Counted from the first letter of the stretch, positions 1-9,665 are shown. The stretch is 64,000 nt of DNA from Solibacillus sp. FSL H8-0538 (GCF_038003525.1 NZ_JBBOPI010000001.1:1293001-1357000), one strand, 5' to 3'. The notes: generated by a model from the letters alone, not told the origin. Program-made: numbers and translations.

Positions 1-380
1 CAGAATCACGTGAAAATCATGAGGCGTGGCATTTTGTATTTACTCGTGTTTACGGGGAGGATGAAGCGCTTGTTTATCCGGACAGCATTCAGGTGAAGCT
101 TGCGAAGGATAATGGGGAAGTACTCGGTGTCAACGCGATGGAATACATTCAAAAAGAATCAATCAAGGACCAGCCAGTTACCCCGGTTGATTGGGATAAA
201 TTCTTTAATGAAAATGTAGTAGTAGAAGAAGTGAAAACGATCTATACAGATAATAAAACATTACAATTGCGAAGATGCTATCAAGTGATTGCTCATGTAC
301 AAAATGAATTGCATGATACGTTTCGTGTGGTAGTCGATGCAGAGACGCATGAAGTGATTAAGACTGAGCAACTCCCATAG
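1..380 (+). CDS. ypeB: Germination protein YpeB, C-terminal part (truncated by window edge)
   Basis: The open frame runs from base 3 to a TAG at 378-380, giving the last 125 residues of a longer protein. It resembles the PepSY-type C-terminal repeats of YpeB, which is needed to place or stabilise the cortex-lytic enzyme SleB in the spore. Supporting features are the repeated pattern of short beta stretches ending in a VVDAETHEV-like turn and the position directly upstream of the PilZ gene ypfA and cmk, as in B. subtilis. The start and the N-terminal membrane segment lie outside the window. No terminator is obvious in the 88 bases before ypfA. The name rests on family resemblance plus synteny. 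Confidence 0.85.
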   Translation, partial: ESRENHEAWHFVFTRVYGEDEALVYPDSIQVKLAKDNGEVLGVNAMEYIQKESIKDQPVTPVDWDKFFNENVVVEEVKTIYTDNKTLQLRRCYQVIAHVQNELHDTFRVVVDAETHEVIKTEQLP

Positions 381-468
381 AATACAAAACATCGGCTGAA
401 CATCTAGAAAATTTAGCCAACCCGTGCGATAATAGAATTACTATTCTATAACGTACAAGGAGAAAAAG

Positions 469-1122
469 ATGGAGCTAAAAATCGGTACACTACTTACATT
501 AGAGCCAACTTATACTGAACGAATTGAAAAATTCCGTTGTAAAGTTGTGGAACAAGAAGAAAATGTTATTTACATTGATTACCCAACAAACGTCATGACA
601 AAGAAAACGGCATTCTTAGTAGATGGCGCGCAATTCCGTGTAAGTTTTCATACAGAAGATAAGCAGAGCTTTGCTTTTAATACGGAAGTATTAGGGCGCA
701 GAGCAGGGAATATTCCAATGATTTTATTGGCTTGCCCGCCAGAGGAAGAGTTTATTAAAATTCAGCGTAGGGAGTACGTACGTGTGGAGACACCCGTTGA
801 CATCGCATTAGAGCATAACGGACGTTTCTATCAGTTTGTTGCCGAGGACATTAGTGCCGGGGGAACAGCGCTGCATTTAAAGTCACTGGTCGATTTTAAA
901 GACGGTGACTATGTGCGACTTATGATTGTCCTACCATTTTCGAATGGCGATATGCGATATGTTCAAACAGATGCTGTCATTATCCGTATTTTTGAACGAG
1001 ATGAGGCTCATATTGCTTCCGTTCAATTTACCGATACGGATGAGCTTGATAAACAGCATATTGTTCGCTTTTGCTTTGAGCGTCAGTTAATAATTCGTAA
1101 AAAAGAAATGAACAAACTATAA
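469..1122 (+). CDS. ypfA: PilZ-domain c-di-GMP receptor, YcgR/YpfA (DgrA) type
   Basis: This 217-residue protein has an N-terminal YcgR-like beta domain (about 1-95) and a C-terminal PilZ domain (about 97-210). The two c-di-GMP binding signatures are visible: an arginine-rich segment RREYVR near residues 99-104 and D127-x-S129-x-x-G132. In Bacillus the family binds c-di-GMP and slows flagellar rotation by acting on the motor. AAGGAG lies a few bases before ATG 469. The gene is flanked by ypeB and cmk as in B. subtilis, and a hairpin with a T tract follows at 1134-1163. No flagellar genes occur in the window apart from chemotaxis genes, so the motor-brake role is family knowledge. Confidence 0.9.
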   Translation: MELKIGTLLTLEPTYTERIEKFRCKVVEQEENVIYIDYPTNVMTKKTAFLVDGAQFRVSFHTEDKQSFAFNTEVLGRRAGNIPMILLACPPEEEFIKIQRREYVRVETPVDIALEHNGRFYQFVAEDISAGGTALHLKSLVDFKDGDYVRLMIVLPFSNGDMRYVQTDAVIIRIFERDEAHIASVQFTDTDELDKQHIVRFCFERQLIIRKKEMNKL

Positions 1123-1133
1123 TCAATTTTTCC

Positions 1134-1163
1134 GAAAGTCGCAATCTTTTTGCGGCTTTTTAT
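1134..1163 (+). terminator. Intrinsic terminator after ypfA
   Basis: The stem pairs 1138-1143 with 1151-1156 (one G-U pair), extended by flanking A/T pairs and followed by TTTT. It separates ypfA from cmk. Confidence 0.6.
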
Positions 1164-1252
1164 TTAGCTTAAAATTTGTCCGTACCTCTAATGCTGAGAG
1201 ACTAATAATAAAATAATTTATGGTACAATATAATTGGAAAGTAGGGATAGTT

Positions 1253-1927
1253 ATGACAAAAAAAATTCAAATTGCAATTGATGGCCCAGCAGGTGCTGGA
1301 AAAAGCACAATTGCCAAAATTGTAGCAGAGGCACTAACATTTACTTACATTGATACAGGTGCTATGTACCGCGCAGTTACGTATAAAGGAATGCAACAAA
1401 ACATACAATTAGATGATTCGGTTCGTTTAGAGGAAATGCTTCGTCAAACAGAAATTAAATTACAACCTTCACCACAAGGACAACTCGTTTTTGTAGACGG
1501 TGAGAATGTATCTGATGCCATTCGTTCAAACAAAGTAACATCAAATGTTTCACAAGTGGCAGCACATCCTAATATTCGTAGGATTTTAGTAACTATGCAG
1601 CAAGAACTTGCGGCTAACGGTGGTGTTGTAATGGACGGGCGTGATATCGCAACGCATGTCTTAAAAGATGCGGAGTTAAAAATATTTATGTCTGCATCAG
1701 TAGAAGAGCGCGCACGTCGCCGTTTCTTAGATAATGAGGGCCGTGGAATTCCCTCGACAATCGAAAATTTACAAGAAGAAATTGCCTTACGCGATAAATT
1801 AGATAGCGAGCGTGAGGCATCACCATTAATTCAAGCAGAAGATGCGCTATACCTAGATACAACGGCATTAACTATTGAAGAGGCAGCAACAAAAATTTTA
1901 AAATTAGCAAACGAAAAAATGATGTAA
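1253..1927 (+). CDS. cmk: Cytidylate (CMP/dCMP) kinase
   Basis: The protein phosphorylates CMP and dCMP to the diphosphates using ATP. It has the P-loop GPAGAGKST near residues 9-17, the YIDTGAMYRA motif and GRDIATHV, all typical of Cmk. I take ATG 1253, preceded by AGGGATAG, rather than the upstream in-frame ATG at 1220, because 1220 falls in the AT-rich promoter-like stretch. The chosen start gives 224 residues, the same length as B. subtilis Cmk, and places the P-loop at the usual distance from the N terminus. It is followed by ypfD as in B. subtilis. Confidence 0.95.
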   Translation: MTKKIQIAIDGPAGAGKSTIAKIVAEALTFTYIDTGAMYRAVTYKGMQQNIQLDDSVRLEEMLRQTEIKLQPSPQGQLVFVDGENVSDAIRSNKVTSNVSQVAAHPNIRRILVTMQQELAANGGVVMDGRDIATHVLKDAELKIFMSASVEERARRRFLDNEGRGIPSTIENLQEEIALRDKLDSEREASPLIQAEDALYLDTTALTIEEAATKILKLANEKMM

Positions 1928-2041
1928 AAGAAATAACAAATACGTCAACATTATGAAATTTCTGAAAATAAAGGTATATTTTTTGTTTTTGTCGAAGTTT
2001 TCGAATAAAATAAAAATGGAATATGCGAAGGAGGGTTACAT

Positions 2042-3190
2042 ATGTCTGAAGAAATGAATTTAGGGTCAAACCAAGAGTTTCGTGAAGGAGATATTGTGAA
2101 AGGCATTGCTGTACAAGTAGATGAAAAGGCAGTAATAGTTTCTATAGAGGGTGCACCTTTTGATGGAATTATACCGATTAGCGAACTTTCAAGCTTACAC
2201 ATTGAAAAAGCTTCGGATGTTGTCTCTGTAGGGGACACACTGAACTTGATGATTACGAAAGTTGAAGAAGAAAACTTTGTTCTATCGAAGCGCAAGGTAG
2301 ATGCCTTGCAAGCGTGGGATAAGCTAGAAGCTAAATTTGCTTCAGGTGAAGTTTTTGAGGCTGAAGTAAAAGACGTCGTAAAGGGCGGCTTAGTAGTCGA
2401 TTTAGGTGTACGCGGCTTCGTACCAGCTTCACTCGTTGAAGATTATTTTGTTGAAGATTTTGAAGATTACAAGGGTAGAACGATGCGCTTTAAAATTACC
2501 GAGTTAGATAAGGACAAGGGGCGCCTAATTTTATCGCACCGTGCCGTTGTTGAATCGGAAAAAGCATCAAAGAAAAAGCAAGTCATTGATACGATTCAAG
2601 AGGGAGATCTGCTAGAAGGCAAGGTACAGCGTTTAGCTAGCTTTGGTGCATTCGTGGATTTAGGTGGCATTGATGGACTTGTGCATATCTCTCAAGTGTC
2701 ACATGAGCATATTGACGATGTGTCATCTGTGCTTTCAGAAGGACAAACAGTAAAGGTTAAAGTATTATCGGTAGATGTAGCAAATGAGCGCGTGTCGCTA
2801 TCGATTAAAGATACACTTCCTGGTCCGTGGACGGATATTACAAACCGTGCAGTTAAAGGAGCGATTTTAACTGGAGTTGTAAAACGCCTTGTTACATTTG
2901 GTGCATTTGTAGAAGTATTCCCAGGTGTTGAAGGACTTGTGCATATTTCTCAAATTTCCCATAAACATATAAACACTCCGCATGAAGTATTAAAAGAAGG
3001 TCAGGAAGTACAAGTTAAAGTACTTGAAGTAAATGCAGGAGAAAAACGCCTTGCTTTAAATATTAAAGACTTACTTGAAAATCCAGGCAAAGAAGAAGTA
3101 TTTGATTACGTGCTACCTGTAGAAAACACAGGATTCTCCTTAAGTGATGTTATTGGTGATAAATTAAAAGGTTTTGCAAATAGAGATTAA
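2042..3190 (+). CDS. ypfD: S1 RNA-binding domain protein YpfD (30S protein S1 homologue)
   Basis: The 382-residue protein consists of four S1 (OB-fold) repeats beginning near residues 16, 102, 188 and 275. The last two carry the near-identical core FGAFV...GLVHISQ. This four-repeat form is usual for Firmicutes and is shorter than the six-repeat S1 of E. coli; in B. subtilis it is not essential and its role in translation is uncertain. GAAGGAGGG stands just before ATG 2042. A strong hairpin with a T tract follows at 3193-3229, so the gene probably ends its own transcription unit. Confidence 0.93.
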   Translation: MSEEMNLGSNQEFREGDIVKGIAVQVDEKAVIVSIEGAPFDGIIPISELSSLHIEKASDVVSVGDTLNLMITKVEEENFVLSKRKVDALQAWDKLEAKFASGEVFEAEVKDVVKGGLVVDLGVRGFVPASLVEDYFVEDFEDYKGRTMRFKITELDKDKGRLILSHRAVVESEKASKKKQVIDTIQEGDLLEGKVQRLASFGAFVDLGGIDGLVHISQVSHEHIDDVSSVLSEGQTVKVKVLSVDVANERVSLSIKDTLPGPWTDITNRAVKGAILTGVVKRLVTFGAFVEVFPGVEGLVHISQISHKHINTPHEVLKEGQEVQVKVLEVNAGEKRLALNIKDLLENPGKEEVFDYVLPVENTGFSLSDVIGDKLKGFANRD

Positions 3191-3192
3191 TC

Positions 3193-3229
3193 AAAAAAAC
3201 GGACGCTTTGATGCGTTCGTTTTTTTTTG
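3193..3229 (+). terminator. Intrinsic terminator after ypfD
   Basis: A GC stem with A-rich left and T-rich right flanks (eight or more T) around a six-base loop. It can act in both directions but no minus-strand gene reaches it. Confidence 0.8.
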
Positions 3230-3245
3230 CGTACACATGTTAACC

Positions 3246-3274
3246 TTTAGAATGTTTCGAAAAAATGCTATAAT
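3246..3274 (+). promoter_or_regulatory. Candidate sigma-A promoter for der
   Basis: TTTAGA at 3246-3251 and TATAAT at 3269-3274 are separated by 17 bases. A second TATAAT at 3288-3293 has no good -35 partner. Both lie upstream of der and downstream of the ypfD terminator. Confidence 0.5.
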
Positions 3275-3328
3275 GGCGGAATTCGTGTATAATACAGAAA
3301 GATTAGAGTTTGGAAGGATGAAGTACAG

Positions 3329-4639
3329 ATGACAAAACCAGTAATCGCCATCGTAGGTCGTCCGAACGTAGGTAAATCGACAATTTTCAACCGTATCGTT
3401 GGAGAACGTGTATCAATCGTGGAAGATATTCCAGGTGTAACACGTGACCGTATTTATAGTTCGGCAGATTGGCTAGCACATGAATTTAATATTATTGATA
3501 CGGGTGGTATCGAAATCGGAGACGAGCCGTTTTTAGAACAAATTCGTCAACAAGCAGAAATTGCAATTGATGAGGCAGATGTAATTATTTTCATGACAAA
3601 TGGTCGTGAAGGTGTAACAGCTGCGGATGAGCAAGTAGCAAAAATTTTATACAAAACAAAGAAACCGGTTGTTTTAGCAGTAAATAAAGTAGATAACCCG
3701 GACATGCGTGAAATGATTTATGATTTCTACTCATTAGGTTTCGGTGAGCCTTGGCCGATTTCAGGTTCTCACGGCTTAGGTCTTGGGGATTTACTTGATG
3801 AATGTGCGAAGCATTTCCCGGAAGAGGACGAAGAGCAATATGATGAAGATACAATTAAATTCTCACTTATTGGACGTCCAAACGTTGGTAAATCATCATT
3901 AGTAAATGCATTCTTAGGTCAAGAACGTGTAATCGTAAGTGATATTTCTGGTACAACACGTGACGCAATTGACTCACCCTACTCACATGATGGACAAGAT
4001 TATGTCATCATTGACACGGCAGGTATGCGTAAAAAAGGGAAAGTGTACGAAACAACTGAAAAGTATTCAGTATTACGTGCGCTACGAGCAATTGAACGTT
4101 CTGACGTTGTATTAGTTGTTTTCAATGCTGAAGAAGGTATCCAGGAGCAAGATAAAAAAATTGCAGGATACGCACATGAAGCAGGGAAAGCTGTTATTAT
4201 CGTTGTCAACAAATGGGATGCGATTGAAAAAGACGAAAAAACAATGAATTTCTATACACATCAAATTCGTGAGCATTTCTTATTCTTAGACTATGCGCCG
4301 ATCGTCTTCGTATCTGCGAAAACGAAGCAGCGTGTGCTTAACTTATTACCAGTAATTCAACGCGTAAGTGAAAACCATGCAATGCGTATTCAATCTTCTA
4401 TTTTAAATGAAGTAATTGAAGATGCAGTAGCACGTAACCCGGCCCCAACAGACAAAGGGCGACGTCTACGTCTGTACTATGCAACACAAGTTGCCATTAA
4501 GCCACCAACATTTGTTGTATTTGTGAATGAACCGGAGCTAATGCACTTCTCGTATGAGCGTTTCTTAGAAAACCGTATTCGTGAAACATTTGATTTTGAA
4601 GGAACTCCAATTCGTTTAATTACACGTGCGCGTGACTAA
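3329..4639 (+). CDS. der: Ribosome biogenesis GTPase Der (EngA)
   Basis: Der has two tandem GTPase domains and a C-terminal KH-like domain and acts in 50S subunit assembly. Both P-loops are visible, GRPNVGKST at residues 10-18 and GRPNVGKSS at 182-190. Each is followed by its DTGG/DTAG and NKxD motifs. The C-terminal KH-like region covers about 350-436. At 436 residues it matches B. subtilis EngA. The start ATG 3329 follows GGAAGGATG. gpsA follows after 24 bases with no terminator, so the two are probably cotranscribed. Confidence 0.97.
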   Translation: MTKPVIAIVGRPNVGKSTIFNRIVGERVSIVEDIPGVTRDRIYSSADWLAHEFNIIDTGGIEIGDEPFLEQIRQQAEIAIDEADVIIFMTNGREGVTAADEQVAKILYKTKKPVVLAVNKVDNPDMREMIYDFYSLGFGEPWPISGSHGLGLGDLLDECAKHFPEEDEEQYDEDTIKFSLIGRPNVGKSSLVNAFLGQERVIVSDISGTTRDAIDSPYSHDGQDYVIIDTAGMRKKGKVYETTEKYSVLRALRAIERSDVVLVVFNAEEGIQEQDKKIAGYAHEAGKAVIIVVNKWDAIEKDEKTMNFYTHQIREHFLFLDYAPIVFVSAKTKQRVLNLLPVIQRVSENHAMRIQSSILNEVIEDAVARNPAPTDKGRRLRLYYATQVAIKPPTFVVFVNEPELMHFSYERFLENRIRETFDFEGTPIRLITRARD

Positions 4640-4663
4640 TTTGAACTTAAGGGGACAGAAAGT

Positions 4664-5677
4664 ATGGAAAATGTTACAGTTTTAGGAGCAGGTTCTTGGG
4701 GATCTGCACTTGCCGTTGTGCTTGCTGAAAATGGGCATAATACATTGCTTTGGACGCACCGCGAGGACCAGGCAATTGAAATTAATGAACACCATACGAA
4801 TAAAAAATATTTGCCGAATTCCACATTACCGACCAATCTAGCGGCAACGCATGAACTAGCAAAAGCTGCTGCGCACGCGACGACAATTGTTGTGGCAGTG
4901 CCAACGAAGGCAATTCGTGAAGTATGCGAAAATTTATCAGGCATACTTGCAAAAAAAGTTTTATTCGTCCATGTTTCAAAAGGAATTGAGCCGGATTCAT
5001 TATTACGTATTTCAGAGTTAATGAATGAAAGCTTAAATCTGGAAGTCATCGAAGACATCGTTGTTTTATCAGGACCAAGCCATGCGGAAGAAGTTGTACT
5101 ACAATATCCAACAACAATTACGGCAGCCTGTGCTAACTTGGTAGCTGCTGAAAAGGTTCAAGATTTATTTATGAACGGCTATTTCCGTGTGTATACGAAT
5201 GATGATGTAATTGGTGTTGAAATCGGTGGTGCGTTGAAAAATGTTATTGCTTTAGCGGCAGGCATTACAGACGGCTTAAATTACGGGGATAATGCAAAGG
5301 CAGCGTTAATTACACGCGGCTTAGCAGAGATTACACGTCTTGGAGTGAAGATGGGTGGTAATCCGTTTACCTTTGCTGGATTAACGGGTATGGGCGATTT
5401 AATCGTTACATGTACAAGTGTCCATTCACGTAACTGGCGTGCAGGCAATTTACTTGGTAAAGGCATGAAGTTACCAGAAGTGTTGGAACAAATGGGCATG
5501 GTTGTAGAAGGTGTACGTACGACGAAGGCTGCACATCAGCTAGCGTTGAAATACGATGTGCCGATGCCAATTACTTCTGCCTTATTTGAAGTGCTATTTA
5601 ATGATAAAGAACCGAAAGCCGCTGTCGATGAACTGATGATTCGTATGAAAAAACGAGAAATTGACGATATGCGCTAA
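4664..5677 (+). CDS. gpsA: NAD(P)H-dependent glycerol-3-phosphate dehydrogenase
   Basis: The enzyme reduces dihydroxyacetone phosphate to sn-glycerol 3-phosphate for phospholipid synthesis. The N-terminal Rossmann motif GAGSWGSA begins at residue 8. The C-terminal domain carries the conserved [16 protein letters not shown] stretch with the catalytic lysine, plus the [10 protein letters not shown] and RN segments of the family. Its 337 residues fit the family. A perfect 24-bp palindrome about 65 bases downstream of the stop may end transcription. Confidence 0.97.
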   Translation: MENVTVLGAGSWGSALAVVLAENGHNTLLWTHREDQAIEINEHHTNKKYLPNSTLPTNLAATHELAKAAAHATTIVVAVPTKAIREVCENLSGILAKKVLFVHVSKGIEPDSLLRISELMNESLNLEVIEDIVVLSGPSHAEEVVLQYPTTITAACANLVAAEKVQDLFMNGYFRVYTNDDVIGVEIGGALKNVIALAAGITDGLNYGDNAKAALITRGLAEITRLGVKMGGNPFTFAGLTGMGDLIVTCTSVHSRNWRAGNLLGKGMKLPEVLEQMGMVVEGVRTTKAAHQLALKYDVPMPITSALFEVLFNDKEPKAAVDELMIRMKKREIDDMR

Positions 5678-5742
5678 AGAAAAGTGATTTCGCCCACGAA
5701 TGTTTAAACAGCGCTAAAAATTTAATAAATTGTCACAAATGA

Positions 5743-5770
5743 AGGAGGTATGCATGCATACCTCCTATTC
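5743..5770 (+). terminator. Perfect palindrome, probable terminator after gpsA
   Basis: A perfect 24-bp palindrome (5743-5766) is followed only by a short T-rich stretch (ATTCTTTT). The left arm contains an AGGAGG that resembles a Shine-Dalgarno sequence, but no start codon is suitably placed. Confidence 0.55.
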
Positions 5771-5841
5771 TTTTAATAGCTAAAACGGTATAATTACTAT
5801 CAGTGTGTAATTACATATTTGTTTGAAAGGCGGTTTTAAAG

Positions 5842-6108
5842 TTGCAGAATCCATACTATTTTATGGATGCTTCCATGTTTTTATTGAATTCGGCGAGAGG
5901 CCCGTTAGCGCAAATGCACGCTCTAGATGTAATGTGGGTGTCCTTTTATGCAATTGGCTTATTAATTTTTTCTGTATTATTAATTTCAGTAGTAAGAAAA
6001 TGGATCAATAATCCGGTGCTGGCATTTATTTTGAAATTTCTTGCCTATGGAATGTTATTAATTGGTTCGTTCTTAATGGTACTGGTCGTAGCGACTTGGC
6101 CAAATTAA
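5842..6108 (+). CDS. yphE: YphE-like small membrane protein (DUF2768 family)
   Basis: An 88-residue protein with two hydrophobic segments, about 31-52 (VSFYAIGLLIFSVLLISVV) and 60-86. Position between gpsA and the lipoprotein gene before spoIVA is that of B. subtilis yphE. I use the TTG start at 5842, preceded by GAAAGGCGG, because it gives a protein starting MQNPYYFMD; overlapping frames on this strand look non-coding. Function is not established; the locus is linked to sporulation genes. The call depends strongly on synteny. Confidence 0.75.
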   Translation: MQNPYYFMDASMFLLNSARGPLAQMHALDVMWVSFYAIGLLIFSVLLISVVRKWINNPVLAFILKFLAYGMLLIGSFLMVLVVATWPN

Positions 6109-6130
6109 AGCGTATATTGGTGGTGTAAAG

Positions 6131-6847
6131 ATGATAAAAGGGTGGAAATTACTTGTTTTATTTGCAATGACGGCTGTGCTTCTTGCGGGTTGTATGTTTC
6201 CAGAAGAACAAAAAACGGAGAACCAAGTGCCAGATGTGGATCAGTTGGCAGCGGTACAACGTGCGGTAAATGACTTCCAAAAAGAAACAGGCGTCCTGCC
6301 GATTAAAACTCGTGATATGGATACAGATGTTTTTATAAAATATTTAATTGATTTTGAAAAACTTGTACCGAAATATTTAGCGAGCTCACCAGCTAATTCT
6401 TTCGAAAAGGGTGGTCTTTTCCAATATATTATTTGGAATCCAGAAGAAACCCCGACTGTGAAGCTTGTTGATTTACGTGTACCTGAGCGTATGCGTGAAG
6501 TAAATATTCGCTTTATGGCGACAACTTATCCGCAATACAAGGATAAGCTAGCTGAGTATGTGTACACTATTAATTTTGAAAATATTGGCTATAAAGAGGA
6601 AATTACGGTTCCAAGTCCGTACTCTAACAATCAATTGCCTATTATCGTAACATCTGAAGGTGACTTATTTGTCGACTACTCGATTGATTTATATCAATTT
6701 ATTCAAGAAAATAATGTTACTGTAGAGCCGGGCGAAGATATTCGAAATTTACTTGTTGAAGCATATCCAGTTGTACCTGCCTACTCGCTTCCTTATACAG
6801 TAGATGAAAATAATGAACCGGTCTTCATGTACGACCCAACGAAATAA
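6131..6847 (+). CDS. yphF: YphF-like lipoprotein
   Basis: A 238-residue protein with a lipoprotein signal peptide: a positive N terminus, a hydrophobic core and the lipobox LLAGC at residues 17-21, so it should be anchored to the outer face of the membrane through C21. The rest is soluble and mixed alpha/beta. It occupies the position of B. subtilis yphF between yphE and spoIVA. Its biochemical function is unknown. A clear terminator follows at 6850-6883. Confidence 0.8.
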   Translation: MIKGWKLLVLFAMTAVLLAGCMFPEEQKTENQVPDVDQLAAVQRAVNDFQKETGVLPIKTRDMDTDVFIKYLIDFEKLVPKYLASSPANSFEKGGLFQYIIWNPEETPTVKLVDLRVPERMREVNIRFMATTYPQYKDKLAEYVYTINFENIGYKEEITVPSPYSNNQLPIIVTSEGDLFVDYSIDLYQFIQENNVTVEPGEDIRNLLVEAYPVVPAYSLPYTVDENNEPVFMYDPTK

Positions 6848-6849
6848 TA

Positions 6850-6883
6850 AAAACCTCACACAGCATTTGTGTGAGGTTTTTTT
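6850..6883 (+). terminator. Intrinsic terminator after yphF
   Basis: The stem pairs 6851-6861 with 6869-6879 (11 bp), flanked by A's on the left and seven T's on the right. Confidence 0.9.
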
Positions 6884-6911
6884 CATATAATTAGTGAGTA
6901 CTACATAAATT
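6884..6911 (+). promoter_or_regulatory. Candidate sigma-E promoter of spoIVA
   Basis: CATATAA at 6884-6890 and CATAAATT at 6904-6911 resemble the -35 and -10 elements of the mother-cell factor sigma-E, with 13 bases between them. spoIVA is a known sigma-E target in B. subtilis. The match is by eye and partial. Confidence 0.4.
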
Positions 6912-6933
6912 AATATGAAAAGGGGGAGCAGAT

Positions 6934-8412
6934 ATAAGCGAACAAGTATTTCAACAACTAGCAGAACGAACAAATGGCGATGTATATATCGGCGTTGTAG
7001 GGCCCGTACGCGTTGGCAAGTCGACGTTTGTGAAAAAAGTCATGGAAGGGGTCGTTTTACCGAATATCATAAATGAGGACGATCGTAGGCGTGCAATGGA
7101 CGAGTTGCCACAAAGTTCACCAGGTCCAGTCATTATGACAGCAGAGCCAAAATTTGTTCCTGCCCAGGGGACAACGATTACAATTGGCGACAGCGCTATA
7201 CCATTCCGAATTCGTTTAGCTGATTGTGTAGGATATATTATTGATGGGGTACGTGGGTATGAGGATGAAAATGGTCCGAAATACGTTCATACGCCTTGGC
7301 ATAATGAACCTATCGCCTTTCAAGAGGCTGCGAAAATAGGTACAGATAAGGTCATTCGTGATCATGCTAATATCGGCGTTGTCGTGACAACGGATGGTAC
7401 GGTAAATGGAATTGCTCGTCAAGCTGCACAAGTGGCGGAAGAGCAAATTATTCAGCAACTGCAAGATATCGGTAAACCTTTTGTTATTGTATTAAATAGT
7501 ACAATGCCCGCGCATGCAGAGACGGCAAATTTACGCAATCAATTAATTGATAAATATGATGTGCCAGTCATTGCTGTTTCGGTGGATCAAATGCAGGTGA
7601 GCGATATCGCTTATATTTTGCAGGAGGCGCTTTTTGAGTTTTCCGTGGACCAAATTGAGGTAGAAAAACCAGACTGGCTTGATGTGTTAGAACCCTCACA
7701 TGAACTGAATGCCACATTGCGTGAGGCTATCGAACAATTAAGTGGCGAGTCGATGAAAATTCGAGATGTGCAACAGGCAACGGATATGCTACAGCAGTTA
7801 GAATTTGTTGAGAGTAGTGAGGTAGCGCGTGTTGATGCAGGTTTAGGTGTTGCCACGATTCGTCTTACGATTACCCCGGAAACGTATAAATTTGTATGTA
7901 AGCAGTGGTTGGATTCTCCTGTAGAGTCTAAAAAGGATTGGCTACTATTCATCAAGGAAGCTGCCGAAGCAAAGGAAGCGCATAAACGTTTCCGTGAAGC
8001 GATTAATCAAGCGAGAGAGCATGGTTATGGTGTGACATTGCCAACAATGGAAGAGTTTTCACCAAATGAGCCAGAGCTGATCAAGCAAAATAACTTCTTT
8101 GGCGTGCGTATGAAAGCAACAGCTCCTTCCTACCATGTTATTCGTATCGATATGGAGTCAGAATTTGCACCACTTATTGGCTCGGAATTCCACAGTCAGC
8201 AATTACTAAAAGATTTAACACATGCATATAATTTTGATCGTCAGGCTTTGTGGCAAACACAATTATTTGGTACACCATTACATGAAGTTTTAAAAGAAAG
8301 CATCCGCTACAAAATGAATGCTGTACCAGCTAGTGCGAAGAAAAGAATGCGCCAAACAATAGAGCGCATGGTAAATGAAGGCGATAGAGGGCTCATTACA
8401 TTTATTATTTAG
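6934..8412 (+). CDS. spoIVA: Spore coat morphogenetic ATPase SpoIVA (ATA start)
   Basis: SpoIVA hydrolyses ATP and polymerises on the forespore to form the base layer of the coat. The Walker A segment GPVRVGKST has its lysine at residue 29 when counted from ATA 6934; B. subtilis has K30. The N terminus (SEQVFQQLAERTNG) aligns residue by residue with the B. subtilis start region. From 6934 the protein has 492 residues, the B. subtilis length. AGGGGGAG lies at 6921-6928. An in-frame TGA at 6916 and the absence of ATG, GTG or TTG before the conserved AERT leave ATA as the best start. The first ATG, at 7030, would remove the Walker A motif. Confidence 0.93.
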   Translation: MSEQVFQQLAERTNGDVYIGVVGPVRVGKSTFVKKVMEGVVLPNIINEDDRRRAMDELPQSSPGPVIMTAEPKFVPAQGTTITIGDSAIPFRIRLADCVGYIIDGVRGYEDENGPKYVHTPWHNEPIAFQEAAKIGTDKVIRDHANIGVVVTTDGTVNGIARQAAQVAEEQIIQQLQDIGKPFVIVLNSTMPAHAETANLRNQLIDKYDVPVIAVSVDQMQVSDIAYILQEALFEFSVDQIEVEKPDWLDVLEPSHELNATLREAIEQLSGESMKIRDVQQATDMLQQLEFVESSEVARVDAGLGVATIRLTITPETYKFVCKQWLDSPVESKKDWLLFIKEAAEAKEAHKRFREAINQAREHGYGVTLPTMEEFSPNEPELIKQNNFFGVRMKATAPSYHVIRIDMESEFAPLIGSEFHSQQLLKDLTHAYNFDRQALWQTQLFGTPLHEVLKESIRYKMNAVPASAKKRMRQTIERMVNEGDRGLITFII

Positions 8413-8614
8413 AGATTTAGAAAAATACAAAAATTGTAAAAATATGTACAGGATGGTTTGCCTAATAGGTGAAATGTCCTGTAATTTGTGTTTTATTCTA
8501 AAAAAACCGTATTTATCTATAAAACATGGGTAAATACAGTTGCGTCGCGGTTTTGCATGTGTTACTCTTTTTACAGGATTTAGATTCATGAACCTTTGAG
8601 AGGAGGTGAATGGT

Positions 8615-8887
8615 GTGAATAAAACAGAATTAGTTAACTCTGTTGCTGAAGCTGCAGGTCTTTCTAAGAAAGACGCTTCTAAAGCAGTTGAAGCGGTATT
8701 TGATACAATTCAAGATACTCTTGCAAAGGGTGACAAAGTACAATTAATCGGTTTTGGTAACTTCGAAGTGCGTGAGCGTGCGGCTCGTAAAGGTCGTAAC
8801 CCACAATCTGGTGAAGAAATCGAAATCGCTGCAAGCAAAGTACCTGCTTTTAAACCAGGTAAAGCGCTTAAAGATGCTGTAAAATAA
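8615..8887 (+). CDS. hbs: DNA-binding protein HU (HBsu)
   Basis: A 90-residue histone-like protein with the HU signature ([19 protein letters not shown]) and a C-terminal [15 protein letters not shown]. It bends and compacts the nucleoid as a dimer. I choose GTG 8615, preceded by AGGAGGTG at 8601-8608, since it gives [12 protein letters not shown], the standard HU N terminus. A GTG at 8606 lies inside the ribosome binding site. The gene follows spoIVA after about 200 bases, as in B. subtilis, and ends in a perfect 34-bp palindrome terminator. Confidence 0.97.
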   Translation: MNKTELVNSVAEAAGLSKKDASKAVEAVFDTIQDTLAKGDKVQLIGFGNFEVRERAARKGRNPQSGEEIEIAASKVPAFKPGKALKDAVK

Positions 8888-8906
8888 TACACGTCTCGAG
8901 TTACAT

Positions 8907-8945
8907 AGAGCAGCCTTCATGAATTCATGAAGGCTGCTCTTTTTA
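8907..8945 (+). terminator. Terminator after hbs (perfect 34-bp palindrome)
   Basis: Bases 8907-8940 form a perfect inverted repeat of two 17-base arms, followed by TTTTT. Confidence 0.93.
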
Positions 8946-9095
8946 CATAAGCACAGATCAAAAAAATGACGTATTTTTCTTTCAATTATGTTCGATTTCT
9001 CCGATTGAAGAATCGGCTTTTGAACTTCTTGGGAGGATATGCTACGATTCATTTGTTAAAATGAACTGTAAATTGTTTTAGGAGGATTTGTTTTC

Positions 9096-9665
9096 ATGAC
9101 GAATGTTGATTTAAAAAAGATAGAAGAAGCAGTAAAAATGATCTTAGAAGCTGTAGGGGAAGATGTAGAACGTGAAGGTTTACTGGATACGCCGAAGAGG
9201 GTATCTAAAATGTACGCTGAAATGTTTAGTGGATTAAATGAAGATCCACGTGACTTTTTCAGTACAGTTTTTCATGAAGATCACGAAGAATTTGTTCTTG
9301 TTAAGGATATTCCGTTTTATTCAATGTGTGAGCATCATTTAGTTCCGTTTTACGGGAAAGCACATGTAGCATATATCCCCAAAAATGGCAAAGTAGCAGG
9401 CTTAAGTAAGCTAGGTCGTTGTGTAGAATCGGTTGCTCGTCGTCCGCAGCTACAAGAGCGCATTACATCGAAGGTTGCTGAGACGATTATGGAAATGCTG
9501 GATCCAAAAGGCGTTTACGTTGTAGTAGAAGCCGAGCATATGTGTATGACAATGCGCGGACTAAAAAAACCAGGTTCAAAAACAATTACATCTGCTGCAC
9601 GTGGTGTTTATGAAACGGATGAAGTGAAGCGTCGCGAAGTAATTACATTTATTCAGATGTCTTAA
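9096..9665 (+). CDS. folE: GTP cyclohydrolase I
   Basis: The enzyme converts GTP to dihydroneopterin triphosphate, the first step of folate synthesis. The zinc ligands C78, H81 and C150 are visible in CEHHLVPF and HMCM, and the [19 protein letters not shown] active-site stretch is intact. Its 189 residues match B. subtilis MtrA. TTTAGGAGGAT precedes ATG 9096. mtrB follows after 59 bases, reproducing the mtrAB pair. A small hairpin in the upstream region (9009-9024) has no T tract. Confidence 0.97.
   Translation: MTNVDLKKIEEAVKMILEAVGEDVEREGLLDTPKRVSKMYAEMFSGLNEDPRDFFSTVFHEDHEEFVLVKDIPFYSMCEHHLVPFYGKAHVAYIPKNGKVAGLSKLGRCVESVARRPQLQERITSKVAETIMEMLDPKGVYVVVEAEHMCMTMRGLKKPGSKTITSAARGVYETDEVKRREVITFIQMS

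Noticed and set aside
9001-9030. Terminator upstream of folE.
   Set aside because: A CCGATT/AATCGG hairpin is present but without a T tract; hbs already ends at a perfect palindrome.
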